A stretch of DNA of 64,000 bases from Halomarina halobia (GTDB lineage: Archaea > Halobacteriota > Halobacteria > Halobacteriales > Haloarculaceae): NCBI RefSeq assembly GCF_029338575.1, contig NZ_CP119992.1, forward strand, positions 744,001 to 808,000. The letters are read 5' to 3'. The notes beneath the pieces were generated by a model that was not told the DNA's origin, searched no databases, and worked only from the letters and a program-made list of their open reading frames with translations. The number at the start of each line of letters is the position of its first letter. Position 1 is the stretch's first letter. This document shows, one piece after another, positions 20,440 through 30,363 of the stretch. The translations under genes and the position numbers were made by a program.

Positions 20440-21429
20440 TCAGTCGAACATGCCGGTGGACATGTAGCGCTCGCCGCTGTCCCAGAACACGGTGATCACG
20501 AGCGGACACTCCGCCCCCCCGCCGTCCGACGCGACGACGGGACGCTGCTGGGAGGGCCGGTCGGGGGTCGGCGCTTCGGGTGCCTCCGGGCAGTCCGCCT
20601 CCGGGTCGGCGAGTCGGGCGGCGACCCGCCGGGCGGCGAGGTTCGACGCGCCGGAGGACTGCCCGACGAGGATCCCCTCCTCGCGGGCGAGGCGGCGGCA
20701 CTCGGCCTCGGCGGCCTCGATGCTCACCGTCTCGACCGAGTCGATCAGGTCGAGGTCGAGGTTCGGGCTGACGAACCCCGGCCCCATGCCCTGGAAGCCG
20801 TCCCGCCCGCCCTCGCCGGTCGAGAGGACGGCGTTGTCCACCGGTTCGACCGCGACGACCTCCATTTCGGGGAACGCCTCGCGGAGGCGGCGGCCGGTGC
20901 CGGAGAGGGTACCGCCCGTGCCGACCCCGGCGACGAGCGCGTCGACGCGCCGCCCCTCGACCTGCTCTACGATCTCCTCCGCGGTGGTCCGGTAGTGGGC
21001 CTCGGGGTTGGCGGCGTTCTCGAACTGGCGCAGCTGGACCATGCCCTCCGCCGCCTCCAGTTCGTCCGCGCGCGCCTTCGCCTCCGAGATGTCGCCCTCG
21101 ACGAGTTCGATGTCCGCGCCGTAGGCGCGCATGATTCGGCGACGCTCGGGCGACATGTCCTCTGACATCACGATCGTGACGTCGTAGCCCTTCGCGGCGG
21201 CCACCATCGACAGCCCGATGCCGGTGTTGCCGCTCGTCGGTTCCACGAGGCGGTCGCCGGGCCGGAGGCGTCCGTCGCGCTCCGCGGCCTCGACCATCGC
21301 CAGCGCCGGGCGGTCCTTTGCCGAGCCACCGGGGTTCTTCGACTCGATCTTCGCCGCCACCGTCGCGCCGGGCGGCGAGGCCACCCGCACGAGCGGCGAC
21401 CCGATGGTGTCGAGGATGGAGTCGTCCAT
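20440..21429 (-). CDS. cysK: PLP-dependent cysteine synthase-like enzyme with a C-terminal insertion
   Basis: 329 residues from the ATG at 21429. The PLP lysine is Lys38 in NPGGSAKDRPAL, the substrate loop is PTSGNTGIG, and the glycine loop is GVGTGGTLSGTGRRL, all typical of O-acetylserine sulfhydrylase or cystathionine beta-synthase-like enzymes. The end, DSGERYMSTGMFD, is also canonical. Between them, about residues 274-309 form a Pro/Asp/Glu-rich, low-complexity stretch with two cysteines in place of the usual short linker. It should still be active, but the exact acceptor substrate is open. Confidence 0.85.
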   Translation of the reverse strand: MDDSILDTIGSPLVRVASPPGATVAAKIESKNPGGSAKDRPALAMVEAAERDGRLRPGDRLVEPTSGNTGIGLSMVAAAKGYDVTIVMSEDMSPERRRIMRAYGADIELVEGDISEAKARADELEAAEGMVQLRQFENAANPEAHYRTTAEEIVEQVEGRRVDALVAGVGTGGTLSGTGRRLREAFPEMEVVAVEPVDNAVLSTGEGGRDGFQGMGPGFVSPNLDLDLIDSVETVSIEAAEAECRRLAREEGILVGQSSGASNLAARRVAARLADPEADCPEAPEAPTPDRPSQQRPVVASDGGGAECPLVITVFWDSGERYMSTGMFD

Positions 21430-21530
21430 GTCCGTGACTTCCGGTCGGACGAGTAAAGGGGTGGCGGACACCGGCAGAACGCGCCGCCCGGCCGCGACAG
21501 GTTTTTCCCGCCGAGCGCGGAGATCGGGGT

Positions 21531-21968
21531 ATGAGCGGGAGCGACGCGGGAACGCTCGCGGAGACGTACCTCGCCGCCGTCCAGCACGACCTCGTCGACC
21601 TCTCGGGCGAGGAGACGCTCGTCGGGGTCGTCCGCCGGCCGACCCGCTGGTTCAGCGGGGCGGTCGACGAGAACCGCCCCGAACTCGGCCCGCCCGGGGA
21701 GCTGCTCGACGAGGTGAAGGCGCGCCACGAGGACCTCAAGGCCCGGGGGCTCTGCGACGAGGGGGCGCACAACGCCGCGTGGGAGGACGTCGACTTCGAG
21801 CGGCGCTACCGCGAGCACCTCGCGGAGAGCGAGAACGCGCGGGCGGCGATCGAGGACCTCGCCGAGCGGGTCGGGTCGGGCGAGGACGTCGTGCTCGTCT
21901 GCTTCGAGGGCGAGAAGAAGGCCTGCCACCGCCACGCGCTCCGGGAGATCGTCGCGAGGGAGGTGTGA
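21531..21968 (+). CDS. DUF488-like protein
   Basis: 145 residues. The segment LVGVVRRPTRWF followed later by VVLVCFEGEKKACHRHALREIV matches the DUF488 pattern, in which a conserved Cys-x(3-5)-Cys-His-R near the C terminus may bind a metal or act as nucleophile. The function is unknown. It is transcribed away from the cysteine synthase-like gene, with about 100 bases between the starts. Confidence 0.75.
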   Translation: MSGSDAGTLAETYLAAVQHDLVDLSGEETLVGVVRRPTRWFSGAVDENRPELGPPGELLDEVKARHEDLKARGLCDEGAHNAAWEDVDFERRYREHLAESENARAAIEDLAERVGSGEDVVLVCFEGEKKACHRHALREIVAREV

Positions 21969-22088
21969 CCGGGCGCGAGCGACCGCGGCGTGCGGGTCCT
22001 CGTCGACGCGCACGAGGAGCGACGGGCAGACGAGCGGGACAGGCGGGCGAGCGGGACGGTTAAGCCCCCGGGCGGCCGAGTGGGGGCA

Positions 22089-22466
22089 ATGAGGTTAGAG
22101 ACGATGTCGCCGAACCCGGTCTGGTCGGCCGACGCGTACGAGCAGACCGTCGCGACGCTCCGCGCGGCGGACGACGTGACCTACAAGGTGTGGGGCGGCG
22201 ACTGGTGCAAGGACTGCCGGGCGCAACTGCCCGACTTCGCGGCGGCGCTGCGAGCCGCGGACGTCCCCGACGAACGGGTCGAGGACTTCCCCGTCGAGAA
22301 GGACGACGACGGGAACAAGGTCGGCCCCGGCGTCGAGGAGTACGGCGTCGAGTACATCCCGACGGTCGTCGCCGAGCGCGACGGCGAGGAACTCGCCCGC
22401 TTCGTCGAGTCGGCGGACGTGCCGGCGGCCGTCTACCTCGCGGAGGCGCTCTCCGAGCGGGACTGA
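22089..22466 (+). CDS. thioredoxin-family protein
   Basis: 125 residues from the ATG at 22089. The active-site dithiol is WCKDC (Cys40 and Cys43), and the cis-proline region reads YIPTVVAERDGEEL, giving a full thioredoxin fold. There is no signal peptide, so it is cytoplasmic. The CKDC active site differs from the CGPC of main thioredoxins and is seen in a separate archaeal/bacterial TlpA-like group. Confidence 0.88.
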   Translation: MRLETMSPNPVWSADAYEQTVATLRAADDVTYKVWGGDWCKDCRAQLPDFAAALRAADVPDERVEDFPVEKDDDGNKVGPGVEEYGVEYIPTVVAERDGEELARFVESADVPAAVYLAEALSERD

Positions 22467-22515
22467 CGCAATCTTTTAGTGACGCCGGCGGGATACTCCC
22501 GACGGGTGAGAGTTC

Positions 22516-22764
22516 ATGCCGGAGAGCGACGGCACCACGCACACCGGAATCGCATCGGACGACCCGGCCGAGGGACGACCGCCGCTGACGCGCTACGACG
22601 CGCTCCTCGCCGTCATCCCGGTCGCGTTCGCGGCGGCGCTCCTCGTCGCGCAACTGTTCCCCGTATCGCCCCACCGCGCGCTGCTCGGGGCGTCGATCGT
22701 CGGCGTCCTGGCCATCGGCGACGGCCTCTTTCGCAACCCCCCGCGGCCGACGCCGGCCGCCTGA
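22516..22764 (+). CDS. small membrane protein, unknown function
   Basis: 82 residues with a hydrophilic N-terminal third, then two hydrophobic segments (ALLAVIPVAFAAALLVAQLF and ALLGASIVGVLAIGDGLF). It is probably a two-helix membrane protein. It follows the thioredoxin gene by 49 bases and is convergent with the YyaL-type gene. Confidence 0.65.
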   Translation: MPESDGTTHTGIASDDPAEGRPPLTRYDALLAVIPVAFAAALLVAQLFPVSPHRALLGASIVGVLAIGDGLFRNPPRPTPAA

Positions 22765-22788
22765 TCGCGACCGCTTACTCGCGACCGA

Positions 22789-24888
22789 CTACCCCTGTCC
22801 GCGCCACGCCAGCGCGTCGTCGAGCGACGTCTGCGGCGGCGAGCACGCGAAGTCCTCACAGAGGTAGACCGTCGGCCCGTCGACGGCGTCGCGCGACGCC
22901 CAGATCGGCGGCGCGTCGTCGAGCCCGAGTTCGGAGAGCCACGACGACAGCCCGTCGTCGGCCGGCGGTCGCGGGGCGAGCAGGCGACGCGGGAGGTAGG
23001 TGGTCGCCAGGCGGTCGCGCCACTCGCGGGGGAACCCGTCGGCGGCGACGGTGAGCTCGACGTGTCCCGACGCGTACTCGTCGGCCGCCAGCGCGAGCGC
23101 CGTGTGCTGGAGCGGGTCGCCGCGGATCCGGTCCCCGTGCGTCGAGAGGACCGCCTCGGCGACGTCGGCGAACCCCTCACCCGGATCGAAGTGGTCGAGC
23201 GCGAGCAGGAGCGAGGCGGCCACCCCGGCGCTCGCGGGCGTCGAGTGGTCCGTGAGCTCCTGCGGGCGGGCGACGAGGTCCTCGCCGCTCTCGGGCGTGA
23301 AGTAGAGCGTCCCCGACGACTCGTCCCAGAACTCCTGCTCGATCGCGCGGGCGAGGTCGAGCGCGAACGCGAGGTACTCGACCTCGCCGGTCGCCTCGTA
23401 GCAGTGCAGCGCGCCGCGCCCGAGGAAGGCGTAGTCCTCGAGATACCCCCTGATGGCAACCTCCCCGTCCCTGTACCGTCGGTGGAGGACCTCCTCGTCT
23501 GCGTCCCAGAGGTGCTCGCGGACGAACGCGAGCGCCTCGGCGGCGCGGTCGGCGTACCCCTCGTCAGCGACGAGCGACCCCGCCGCGAACGCGGAGATCA
23601 TCAGTCCGTTCCACCCGGCGAGCACCTTCTCGTCGCGCGGCGGGCGCTCGCGCCGCTCGCGCGCCTCGAAGACGTCGTCGTGCGCCGCGGCGAGCTTCGC
23701 CTCGACCGTCTCCGGGTCGAGGTCGAACTCCTCGGCGAGGTCGGCGAGCGAGGAGGAGACCGTGAGGACGGTCGTCCCTCCCTCGAAGTTGCCCGACTCC
23801 GTGACGCCGTAGTAGGCACAGAAGAGGTCGGCGGCCGTCCCGTCGTCCACCGCCTCGCGAACCGCCTCGGGCGTCCAGACGTAGAAGGTGCCCTCCTCGC
23901 CGCCGCTCCGGGCGTCGAGCGTCGAGAAGAGGCCGCCCCCCTCGTGGCGGAGTTCGCGCTCGACGAACGCGAGCGTCTCGTCGGCCACGTGGCGGTAGCG
24001 GGCGTTGCCGGTCGCCTGGAAGCCCGCGAGCATCGCCCGGACGAGTTCGGCCTGGTCGTAGAGCATCTTCTCGAAGTGGGGCACCGTCCAGGAGCGGTCG
24101 GTCGTGTAGCGGTGGAAGCCGCCGCCGACGTGGTCGTACAGCCCGCGGTTGGCCATCGCCGAGAGCGTCTCCTCCACGACCGCGCGGTAGGCGTCCCGCC
24201 CCGTGCGATCGTACGCCCGCAGGAGCAGGTGGATCCGACCGGTCTGGGGGAACTTCTGTCCCCGTCCGAACCCGCCGTGTTCGCGGTCGGCGGCGCGGAC
24301 GGTCGCCTCCGCGACCCGGTCCAGGTAGTCCGTTCCGGGGGCCTCGCCCGGCTGATCGGGGACGGATTCGAGTTCGTCCTCGATGGCGCGCGTCCACTGG
24401 TCGGCGCGCGTCTCCATCTCGCGGCGGTCGTCGGGGTCGGACCACGACCCGGCGATGTCGGAGAGCAGTCCGCGGAAGCCGGGCATCCCCCGCTGTGGCT
24501 CCTTCGGGAAGTAGGTCCCGACGTAGAAGGGCCGCCCGTCAGGCGTGAGCCACACCGAGAGGGGCCACCCGGCGTTCCCCCTGACCATCTGACAGATGTT
24601 GATGTACAGGCTGTCGAGGTCGGGGCGCTCCTCGCGGTCGACCTTGATCGGGACGAAGTGCTCGTTGAGCAGTTCGGCGACCTCCTCGTCCTCGAAGCTC
24701 TCCTCCTCCATCACGTGACACCAGTGGCAGGCGGAGTAGCCGATCGAGAGGAAGATCGGAACGTCCCGCTCGCGCGCCGCGGCGAGGGCGTCCTCGTCCC
24801 ACGGCTGCCAGTTGACGGGGTTGTCGGCGTGCTGGCGGAGGTACGGACTCTGCTCCTCGTCGAGGCGGTTTCGGTCCGTGGCGCTCAT
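22789..24888 (-). CDS. YyaL/spermatogenesis-associated-20 type thioredoxin-domain protein
   Basis: 699 residues from the ATG at 24888 ([20 protein letters not shown]); the longer reading frame upstream is not family-like. The N-terminal DUF255 thioredoxin-like domain has [15 protein letters not shown] with Cys54 and Cys57. The rest is an (alpha/alpha)6 barrel like that of N-acylglucosamine epimerases or cellobiose epimerases. The family occurs from archaea to mammals and its reaction is not established. It stands alone. Confidence 0.92.
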   Translation of the reverse strand: MSATDRNRLDEEQSPYLRQHADNPVNWQPWDEDALAAARERDVPIFLSIGYSACHWCHVMEEESFEDEEVAELLNEHFVPIKVDREERPDLDSLYINICQMVRGNAGWPLSVWLTPDGRPFYVGTYFPKEPQRGMPGFRGLLSDIAGSWSDPDDRREMETRADQWTRAIEDELESVPDQPGEAPGTDYLDRVAEATVRAADREHGGFGRGQKFPQTGRIHLLLRAYDRTGRDAYRAVVEETLSAMANRGLYDHVGGGFHRYTTDRSWTVPHFEKMLYDQAELVRAMLAGFQATGNARYRHVADETLAFVERELRHEGGGLFSTLDARSGGEEGTFYVWTPEAVREAVDDGTAADLFCAYYGVTESGNFEGGTTVLTVSSSLADLAEEFDLDPETVEAKLAAAHDDVFEARERRERPPRDEKVLAGWNGLMISAFAAGSLVADEGYADRAAEALAFVREHLWDADEEVLHRRYRDGEVAIRGYLEDYAFLGRGALHCYEATGEVEYLAFALDLARAIEQEFWDESSGTLYFTPESGEDLVARPQELTDHSTPASAGVAASLLLALDHFDPGEGFADVAEAVLSTHGDRIRGDPLQHTALALAADEYASGHVELTVAADGFPREWRDRLATTYLPRRLLAPRPPADDGLSSWLSELGLDDAPPIWASRDAVDGPTVYLCEDFACSPPQTSLDDALAWRGQG

Positions 24889-25200
24889 GTCTCTCCCTTG
24901 GACCCGCACGCGGTAAAGGCGTGCCCGTCGTGCGGGGCGGTGTTCAGAGACGCGAGTCCGCGTCGCATCGGTCGAGCGGAACGGTTCGAAAGCCCCTGCC
25001 GTCTCGACGACGGCCCCTTTCAGTCCCACCCAGCGGGGGATCCGGCCAGTCGGAGCGCATCTGAACAGTACCTCGCGCGGTGATCGACACCGTAACGCCG
25101 CCCCGCACGTACCGTGAGGTATCGTGAGGCAGAACGTGCCGAGTCACACGTCGCCGATTCCGAGGAGCGAACCGTCGGGGACGAATCGGGGGACGAGCGC
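24889..25200. other. 312-base gap without a recognisable gene
   Basis: This is the divergent region between the YyaL-type gene and the EamA permease gene. I see no RNA gene or repeat in it. A GTG at 25114 would extend the permease by 29 charged residues, but that extension does not look like the family. Confidence 0.5.
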
Positions 25201-26148
25201 GTGAGGCGGTACGCGACGGCGGGGTTGTTCCTCGTGACCGCGCTGCTGTTCGGGACCGCGTTCGCCGGAATCGAGGTGGGGCTGACGGCCCTCCCGCCGG
25301 TCCTCTTCGCGGCGCTCCGGTTCGACGTGGGCGCGCTCGTCCTGCTCGCCGTCGTCGCCGTCCGCGGCGGCTACTGGCGACCCCTGACGGGCGCTGACTA
25401 CCGCGCCGTCGTCGTCAGCGCCGTCTTCCTCGTCTCGCTCAACGCCGTCCTGCTCTTCGTCGGCCAGCAGTACACGACGAGCGGGGCCGCGGCGGTCATG
25501 TTCAGCCTCGCGCCGGTCCTCTCGCCGCTGTTCGCGCGCTTCCTCCTCCCCGACGAGCGCATCTCCGCGGTCGGCGCGGTCGGCATCCTCCTCGGACTGG
25601 TCGGCGTGGTGGTGGTCGTCGCCCCCGACCCGACGCGGCTGCTCGCCGCGGACGCAGTCGGTCAGGCGCTCGTCGCCGTCGCGGCGGTGTCCGTGGCCTT
25701 CGGGAGCGTCCTCCTGCGGCGCATCGACCCGGACGTGGGGAGCCTCGCCATGACGGCGTGGGCGATGACGCTCTCGGCCGCCCTCGTCCACGTCGCCAGC
25801 CTCGCGCTCGGCGAATCGGCCGCCGCGGTCGCCTGGACGCCCGTCGCGCTCGGTGCCGTCGCGTACCTCGGGCTCTTCTCGACCGCGGGCGCGTTCCCCG
25901 CCTACTTCGCGCTCATCGAGCGCGTGGGGCCGATCCGGGCGAACCTCGTCACGTACGCCGTGCCCGTCGTCGCGTCGGTCACCGGCGCGCTCGTTCTCCT
26001 CGAACGGATCGCCGCGACGACGGTCGTCGGCTTCGCCGTCGTCGTCCTCGGGTTCGTCCTCGTCGAGCGGGACTCGCTCGGCGAGGAACTCGCCACCGTC
26101 CGGGCGCGCCTCGGCGGACGAGCACCTCCCGACGAGGCGGACGACTGA
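25201..26148 (+). CDS. EamA/DMT-family permease
   Basis: About 315 residues from the GTG at 25201, with ten hydrophobic helices arranged as two EamA repeats (about 8-140 and 150-290). GTAFAGIEVGLTALPP and the second-repeat LGLFSTAGAFPAYFALIERVG are typical drug/metabolite transporter patterns. The start is uncertain, since an in-frame GTG at 25114 also exists. The substrate cannot be predicted. Confidence 0.88.
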   Translation: MRRYATAGLFLVTALLFGTAFAGIEVGLTALPPVLFAALRFDVGALVLLAVVAVRGGYWRPLTGADYRAVVVSAVFLVSLNAVLLFVGQQYTTSGAAAVMFSLAPVLSPLFARFLLPDERISAVGAVGILLGLVGVVVVVAPDPTRLLAADAVGQALVAVAAVSVAFGSVLLRRIDPDVGSLAMTAWAMTLSAALVHVASLALGESAAAVAWTPVALGAVAYLGLFSTAGAFPAYFALIERVGPIRANLVTYAVPVVASVTGALVLLERIAATTVVGFAVVVLGFVLVERDSLGEELATVRARLGGRAPPDEADD

Positions 26149-26210
26149 GACCGCCGTCCCTCCCGCGAGTATTCACGCCCGTGCACATGGCTCGCCCTTC
26201 GAAGAGCAAC

Positions 26211-26217
26211 CTTTACA
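26211..26217 (+). promoter_or_regulatory. TATA-box promoter of purD
   Basis: CTTTACA lies 25-31 bases before the purD ATG at 26242. Confidence 0.5.
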
Positions 26218-26241
26218 TCACCGTGCGCACGCCTCTCGCGC

Positions 26242-27564
26242 ATGACCGAGACCGTGCTCCTCGTCGGCGGCGGCGGCCGCGAACACGCCGTCGCCCGCGC
26301 GCTAGCGTCCGCTCCCGACTCCTCGGACGGGTCGCGCCCCGCCCCCGACTGCGCGCTCTACGCCTGCGCGAGCAACCGCAACCCCGGCATCGTCGACCTG
26401 GCCGACGGGTTCGAAGGGCTGGACGAGACGGATCCCGACGCGGTCGTCGCCTACGCCGAGGAGGTCGGGGCGACGCTCGCGGTGGTCGGCCCCGAAGCCC
26501 CGCTCGCGGCCGGCGTGGCCGACGCGCTGGACGAGGCGGGCGTCTACGCGTTCGGCCCGCGCGCGGAGCAGGCCCGCATCGAGACGGACAAGGCCTTCCA
26601 GCGGCGGTTCATGCGCGAGAACGGTATCCCGGGCTGTCCCGACTTCGAGACGTTCGACGACGTGGAGGCCGCCTGCGAGTACGTGGACGCCTCCGACGGC
26701 GACCTCGCGGTGAAGCCCGCGGGCCTGACCGGCGGGAAGGGCGTCCGCGTGACGGGCGATCAGATCACCAAGGAGGAGGCGAAGGCGTACCTCCGCGAGT
26801 CGGGGTACGACCGCGTGGTGCTCGAGGAGCGCCTCGTTGGCGAGGAGTTCACCGTGCAGGCGTTCGTCGCGGGCGGCGAGGTCCGCGTCTCGCCCGCCGT
26901 GCAGGACCACAAGCGCGCCTACGAGGGCGACGAGGGGCCGAACACCGGCGGGATGGGCAGCTACAGCGACGCCTCGTTCGAACTCCCCTTCATGACCGAG
27001 GCCGACTACGACGAGGCGGTGTCGATCGTCGAGGCCACCGTCGAGGCGCTCGATGGCTACAAGGGCATCCTCTACGGCCAGTTCATGCTCACCGCCGACG
27101 GCGTGCGAGTGGTCGAGTTCAACGCCCGGTTCGGCGATCCCGAGGCGATGAACACCCTTCCGGTGCTTCAAACCCCCCTGCTCGACGTGCTCGTCGCCGC
27201 GCGCGAGGGCGACCCGCTCCCGGAACTCGCCTTCGACGCGAAGGCGACCGTCTGCAAGTACGCCGTCCCCGCGGGGTACCCGACCGATCCCGAGGCGGGC
27301 GCGAGAGTCGAGATAGACGAACGGAGCGCCGGCGACGCGCTCCTCTTCTACGCCAGCGTGGACGAGCGCGAGGACGGCATCTACACCACCACCTCCCGGT
27401 CGTTCGCGGTCGTCGGCGTCGGACACACCATCGCGGAGGCGGAGGGGATCGCCGAGAGGGCGCTCGCCGTCGCGGGCGAGGAGGGGCTGCACGTGCGCCA
27501 CGACATCGGGACCGAGGCGCTGGTGCGGCGACGCATCGACCACGTGAAGGAACTCCGGGGCTGA
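26242..27564 (+). CDS. purD: phosphoribosylamine-glycine ligase
   Basis: 440 residues. The enzyme joins glycine to phosphoribosylamine with ATP in purine synthesis. The N-terminal Rossmann part has LVGGGGREHA; the ATP-grasp domain has KPAGLTGGKGV, DHKRAYEGDEGPNTGGMG and EFNARFGDPEAM. The normal length and all domains are present. It has its own TATA box and no other pur gene next to it. Confidence 0.97.
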   Translation: MTETVLLVGGGGREHAVARALASAPDSSDGSRPAPDCALYACASNRNPGIVDLADGFEGLDETDPDAVVAYAEEVGATLAVVGPEAPLAAGVADALDEAGVYAFGPRAEQARIETDKAFQRRFMRENGIPGCPDFETFDDVEAACEYVDASDGDLAVKPAGLTGGKGVRVTGDQITKEEAKAYLRESGYDRVVLEERLVGEEFTVQAFVAGGEVRVSPAVQDHKRAYEGDEGPNTGGMGSYSDASFELPFMTEADYDEAVSIVEATVEALDGYKGILYGQFMLTADGVRVVEFNARFGDPEAMNTLPVLQTPLLDVLVAAREGDPLPELAFDAKATVCKYAVPAGYPTDPEAGARVEIDERSAGDALLFYASVDEREDGIYTTTSRSFAVVGVGHTIAEAEGIAERALAVAGEEGLHVRHDIGTEALVRRRIDHVKELRG

Positions 27565-27609
27565 CGCGGACCCGTAGCCGTTCATTATCCCCCCGGACGA
27601 AGCGCGACC

Positions 27610-28113
27610 GTGACCGACGACACGCGCCGCCACGACCGCCTGGATCGGGTCGCCACGCCGGGACCGCTCAACTCGCTGCAGCACTGGACCGACGCGAAGT
27701 CGCCGCTCCGGGTGACGCTGAACTACCTGCTCGTCCTGCTCGCGCGGATCGCCCCGAGCCTCCGCCTGCGCAACCGGGCGCTCCGGCGCGCCGGCGTCAC
27801 CGTCGGCGAGGGGGTCTCGTGGGGGCTCGAGGCCACCCCGGACGTGTTCTGGCCCGAGCGCATCACCCTCGAGGACCACTGCATCGTCGGCTACGACGCC
27901 GTCCTGCTCTGCCACGAGTTCCTGCAGGACGAGTACCGACTGGGCGACGTCGTCGTGGGCGAGCGCGCCATGATCGGCGCGAAGGCGGTCGTCCTCCCGG
28001 GGGTGACGATCGGAGCGGGCGCGCAGGTGGGCGCTAACTCGCTGGTCGTCGAGGACGTGCCGCCGGGCGAGACGGTCGTCGGCGTGCCGGCGGAGCCGGT
28101 CGACCGGGACTGA
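27610..28113 (+). CDS. left-handed beta-helix acyltransferase
   Basis: 167 residues from a GTG start. After an N-terminal helical part, hexapeptide repeats run from about residue 60 to 165 (for example [20 protein letters not shown], then [10 protein letters not shown]). The fold is that of maltose/galactoside O-acetyltransferases and related sugar or xenobiotic acyltransferases; the catalytic His is probably in LLCHEF. It lies 45 bases behind purD. The acceptor is unknown. Confidence 0.88.
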   Translation: MTDDTRRHDRLDRVATPGPLNSLQHWTDAKSPLRVTLNYLLVLLARIAPSLRLRNRALRRAGVTVGEGVSWGLEATPDVFWPERITLEDHCIVGYDAVLLCHEFLQDEYRLGDVVVGERAMIGAKAVVLPGVTIGAGAQVGANSLVVEDVPPGETVVGVPAEPVDRD

Positions 28114-28125
28114 TTCGGGGATCGA

Positions 28126-28911
28126 TCACTGACGAACCCGGACGATGCCGGACTTGAAGACGAGGTGATTGGGGACGATGAACTCCTCGTCGTCGTTCTC
28201 GACGTGCGTGACGAAGACGTCGACCTCCTGGACGATGCCCCGGTGTCCGTCGACCTCGACCGTGTCGCCGATGCCGTACGGCTGGGTCAGCAGGAGGAAC
28301 ACGCCGGCCGAGGCGGCGGCGAGCACGTCGCGAAGCGCGAGCGCGCCGAAGACGATGACCGCGAGGAAGTAGCCGCCGAGCAGGATGAGAAGCGCCCCCG
28401 AGGGGAGCCCCAGCGTCGAGAGCGCGATGACGACGGCGAGGTAGACGACGCTGTACTTGACGATCTGCGGGAGGACGCCCACCTCGGTGAGCTTCACGCC
28501 CTTGAACCGCTCCTGGATGGCGAGCTCCAGTTTGTCCCCGATGATGAGCCCGACGATGAGCACGAGCACGGCGGCGAACACCTGCGGGACGTACCCCAGG
28601 AGCGCCATCAGTGAGAGTCGCGTCTCGAGGAAGCCCTCGAGTTCGAGCGCCGCGCCGATGGTCGCGAGGTAGATGAACAGGGTGACGAGCGTGGCGATCA
28701 GGCCGACCGTCGAGGTGCCGAGGCGCTGGGCCCCCCGTTCGAACGCCGTCCCCTCGACCGCCCCCGGAACGCCGACGGCGGTCAGGAGTCGCTGGGTGAG
28801 TCGCCCGACGAGAAAGCCGAGTATCAGTCCGAACAGGAGAACGAAGACGGAGATGAGCGAGGTGGAGAGCACCTCGACGACGTCCCGTGCGAACGCTCGG
28901 ACCTGCGACAT
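28126..28911 (-). CDS. short MscS-like mechanosensitive channel protein
   Basis: 261 residues with about four to five transmembrane helices, the last being the Ala/Gly-rich pore-type helix before ALRDVLAAASAGVFLLL. The beta domain follows (YGIGDTVEVDGHRGIVQEVD, then FIVPNHLVFKS). The large C-terminal alpha/beta cage of E. coli MscS is missing, so the protein ends soon after the beta domain. Its start lies one base after the dacZ stop, so the genes are coupled, which suggests c-di-AMP-linked osmotic control. That link is inference. Confidence 0.88.
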   Translation of the reverse strand: MSQVRAFARDVVEVLSTSLISVFVLLFGLILGFLVGRLTQRLLTAVGVPGAVEGTAFERGAQRLGTSTVGLIATLVTLFIYLATIGAALELEGFLETRLSLMALLGYVPQVFAAVLVLIVGLIIGDKLELAIQERFKGVKLTEVGVLPQIVKYSVVYLAVVIALSTLGLPSGALLILLGGYFLAVIVFGALALRDVLAAASAGVFLLLTQPYGIGDTVEVDGHRGIVQEVDVFVTHVENDDEEFIVPNHLVFKSGIVRVRQ

Positions 28912-28912
28912 C

Positions 28913-29725
28913 TCAGTACTCCTCCGGATCGAGTTCGAATATCAGCTCGCCGCCCGAGAACGCGCGGACGAGGCCGTCGCTCTCCGAGAGGACGACCGCG
29001 ATGGCGTTCGTGTCGCGGGTGATGGCCCCGGCGGCCATGTGCCGCGCCCCGAGGCCCTTCGGGATGTCGACGCCCTCGGCGGAGGGTTCGAGGTACCGGT
29101 AGGCGGAGACGATCTTCCCCGAGTCGCTGATGATGAACGCGCCGTCCAGCCGGGAGAACTCCTTCAGCATCACGTTCACGATGGGGTCGCCGACGTGGAC
29201 GTGTGACTTCTCGAAGGGGTTGTACGACAGCGACCGCGACTTGTTCATCACCTTCCCCGCGTCGCCGACGACGAACAGCGCCCCGACCGGCTTTCCCTTC
29301 TGGCCCTTCTTTCCGAGCTCGATGGCCACCTCGAGCACGTCGCGGATGACCGACGGCTCGGCGCGCGAACTGACGAACAGGTCGTAGACGCCCGAGTGAG
29401 TGAACTCCCCGCCGCGAACGTGCGTCACGGTGTCGATGCCGTCGGCGAAGAGCCGCGTCGCGCAGGCCACGTCGGTCCCCTCGTCGATGTATCCCTTGTC
29501 GAGCGCGCCCTCGAGCCCGAACCGGATCCGTTCGGTCACCTCCGTGAACTCGAGGGGGAGCTCGACGAACTGTTCCGCGTCGACGGCGTTCTCCAGCGCG
29601 ACGACCACGACCGGCGTCTCCTCTGAGTCGGCGAAGTGGTCGTAGGTAGACGCGCTCGGTGAGAACAGAAACACGACGTCGACATCCTCAACGATGTCGT
29701 CCAGCAAGTCACCCAGCGCGGACAT
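28913..29725 (-). CDS. dacZ: diadenylate cyclase DacZ
   Basis: 270 residues; makes cyclic di-AMP from two ATP. The DisA_N catalytic domain is C-terminal, with LDGAFIIS (DGA at 194-196) and GLGARHMAAGAITRDT (about 224-239), matching the DGA and RHR-type motifs, although the second Arg is Met here. The N-terminal domain is the archaeal type. DacZ is the known essential cyclase of haloarchaea and c-di-AMP affects their salt response. The gene leads a two-gene unit with an MscS-like channel. Confidence 0.93.
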   Translation of the reverse strand: MSALGDLLDDIVEDVDVVFLFSPSASTYDHFADSEETPVVVVALENAVDAEQFVELPLEFTEVTERIRFGLEGALDKGYIDEGTDVACATRLFADGIDTVTHVRGGEFTHSGVYDLFVSSRAEPSVIRDVLEVAIELGKKGQKGKPVGALFVVGDAGKVMNKSRSLSYNPFEKSHVHVGDPIVNVMLKEFSRLDGAFIISDSGKIVSAYRYLEPSAEGVDIPKGLGARHMAAGAITRDTNAIAVVLSESDGLVRAFSGGELIFELDPEEY

Positions 29726-29750
29726 ACCTCGTATATCTAAGGAGTACGTC

Positions 29751-29757
29751 AAAAACC
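29751..29757 (-). promoter_or_regulatory. probable TATA element of the dacZ unit
   Basis: Minus-strand GGTTTTT lies 26-32 bases before the dacZ ATG. Confidence 0.35.
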
Positions 29758-29880
29758 TTTGCGAACGTCATCCGAACGGCGGACGAACGTCTGACGGGCG
29801 TGCTCCGATCCGCCCCTCGCCACGCTGAACGTTCAAAAACCCATACACGTCGCGGCGAGAGCGAGGTCCGTACGCGCGCA

Positions 29881-30129
29881 TCACCAGAGGAACATCACGA
29901 ACCCGACGGTGAGCCAGGCGCCGACGAGTCCCGCGACGGTGACCGCCAGGACGAGATCCCGCGGCGAGATCCCGCCGCTCGGGTTCCGGCGGCCGCTCTC
30001 CGTCGCGATCGTACCGCAGCGTCGACACTCCAGCACGACGCCGCGAGCGGGGTCGTACCGCCACCGGTGGCCCGTCGTCAGACAGACGACGGGCGCGAAC
30101 AGCGACGGATCGTCTGCCGCGTCGGTCAT
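29881..30129 (-). CDS. small zinc-knuckle membrane protein, unknown function
   Basis: 82 residues. The N-terminal half has CLTTGHRWRYD and CRRCGT, likely one zinc site; the C-terminal half has one transmembrane helix (LVLAVTVAGLVGAWLTVGFVM). It is probably a membrane-anchored zinc-ribbon protein with the ribbon inside the cell. No partner gene is evident. Confidence 0.6.
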   Translation of the reverse strand: MTDAADDPSLFAPVVCLTTGHRWRYDPARGVVLECRRCGTIATESGRRNPSGGISPRDLVLAVTVAGLVGAWLTVGFVMFLW

Positions 30130-30363
30130 CGGTGGCTCCGGAGCGTCGGCGTCGCGGCCGGGGGCATCCGCCGTCGAGACCCCCGCCGCGACGCGGAGCC
30201 GTTCCGACGCGGTCGCCGTCGATCGAGTTCGGGGAACGTGGACACGGTGCTACTGGTTCGCACTCGTTAGTCCGAAATAACGTTTGACCCGGATCCATCC
30301 TGTTCATTACCTTTCCGGCCGCGCGGCCGGCGAAGACCACCACCGAGGGCGACGACGAACCGG

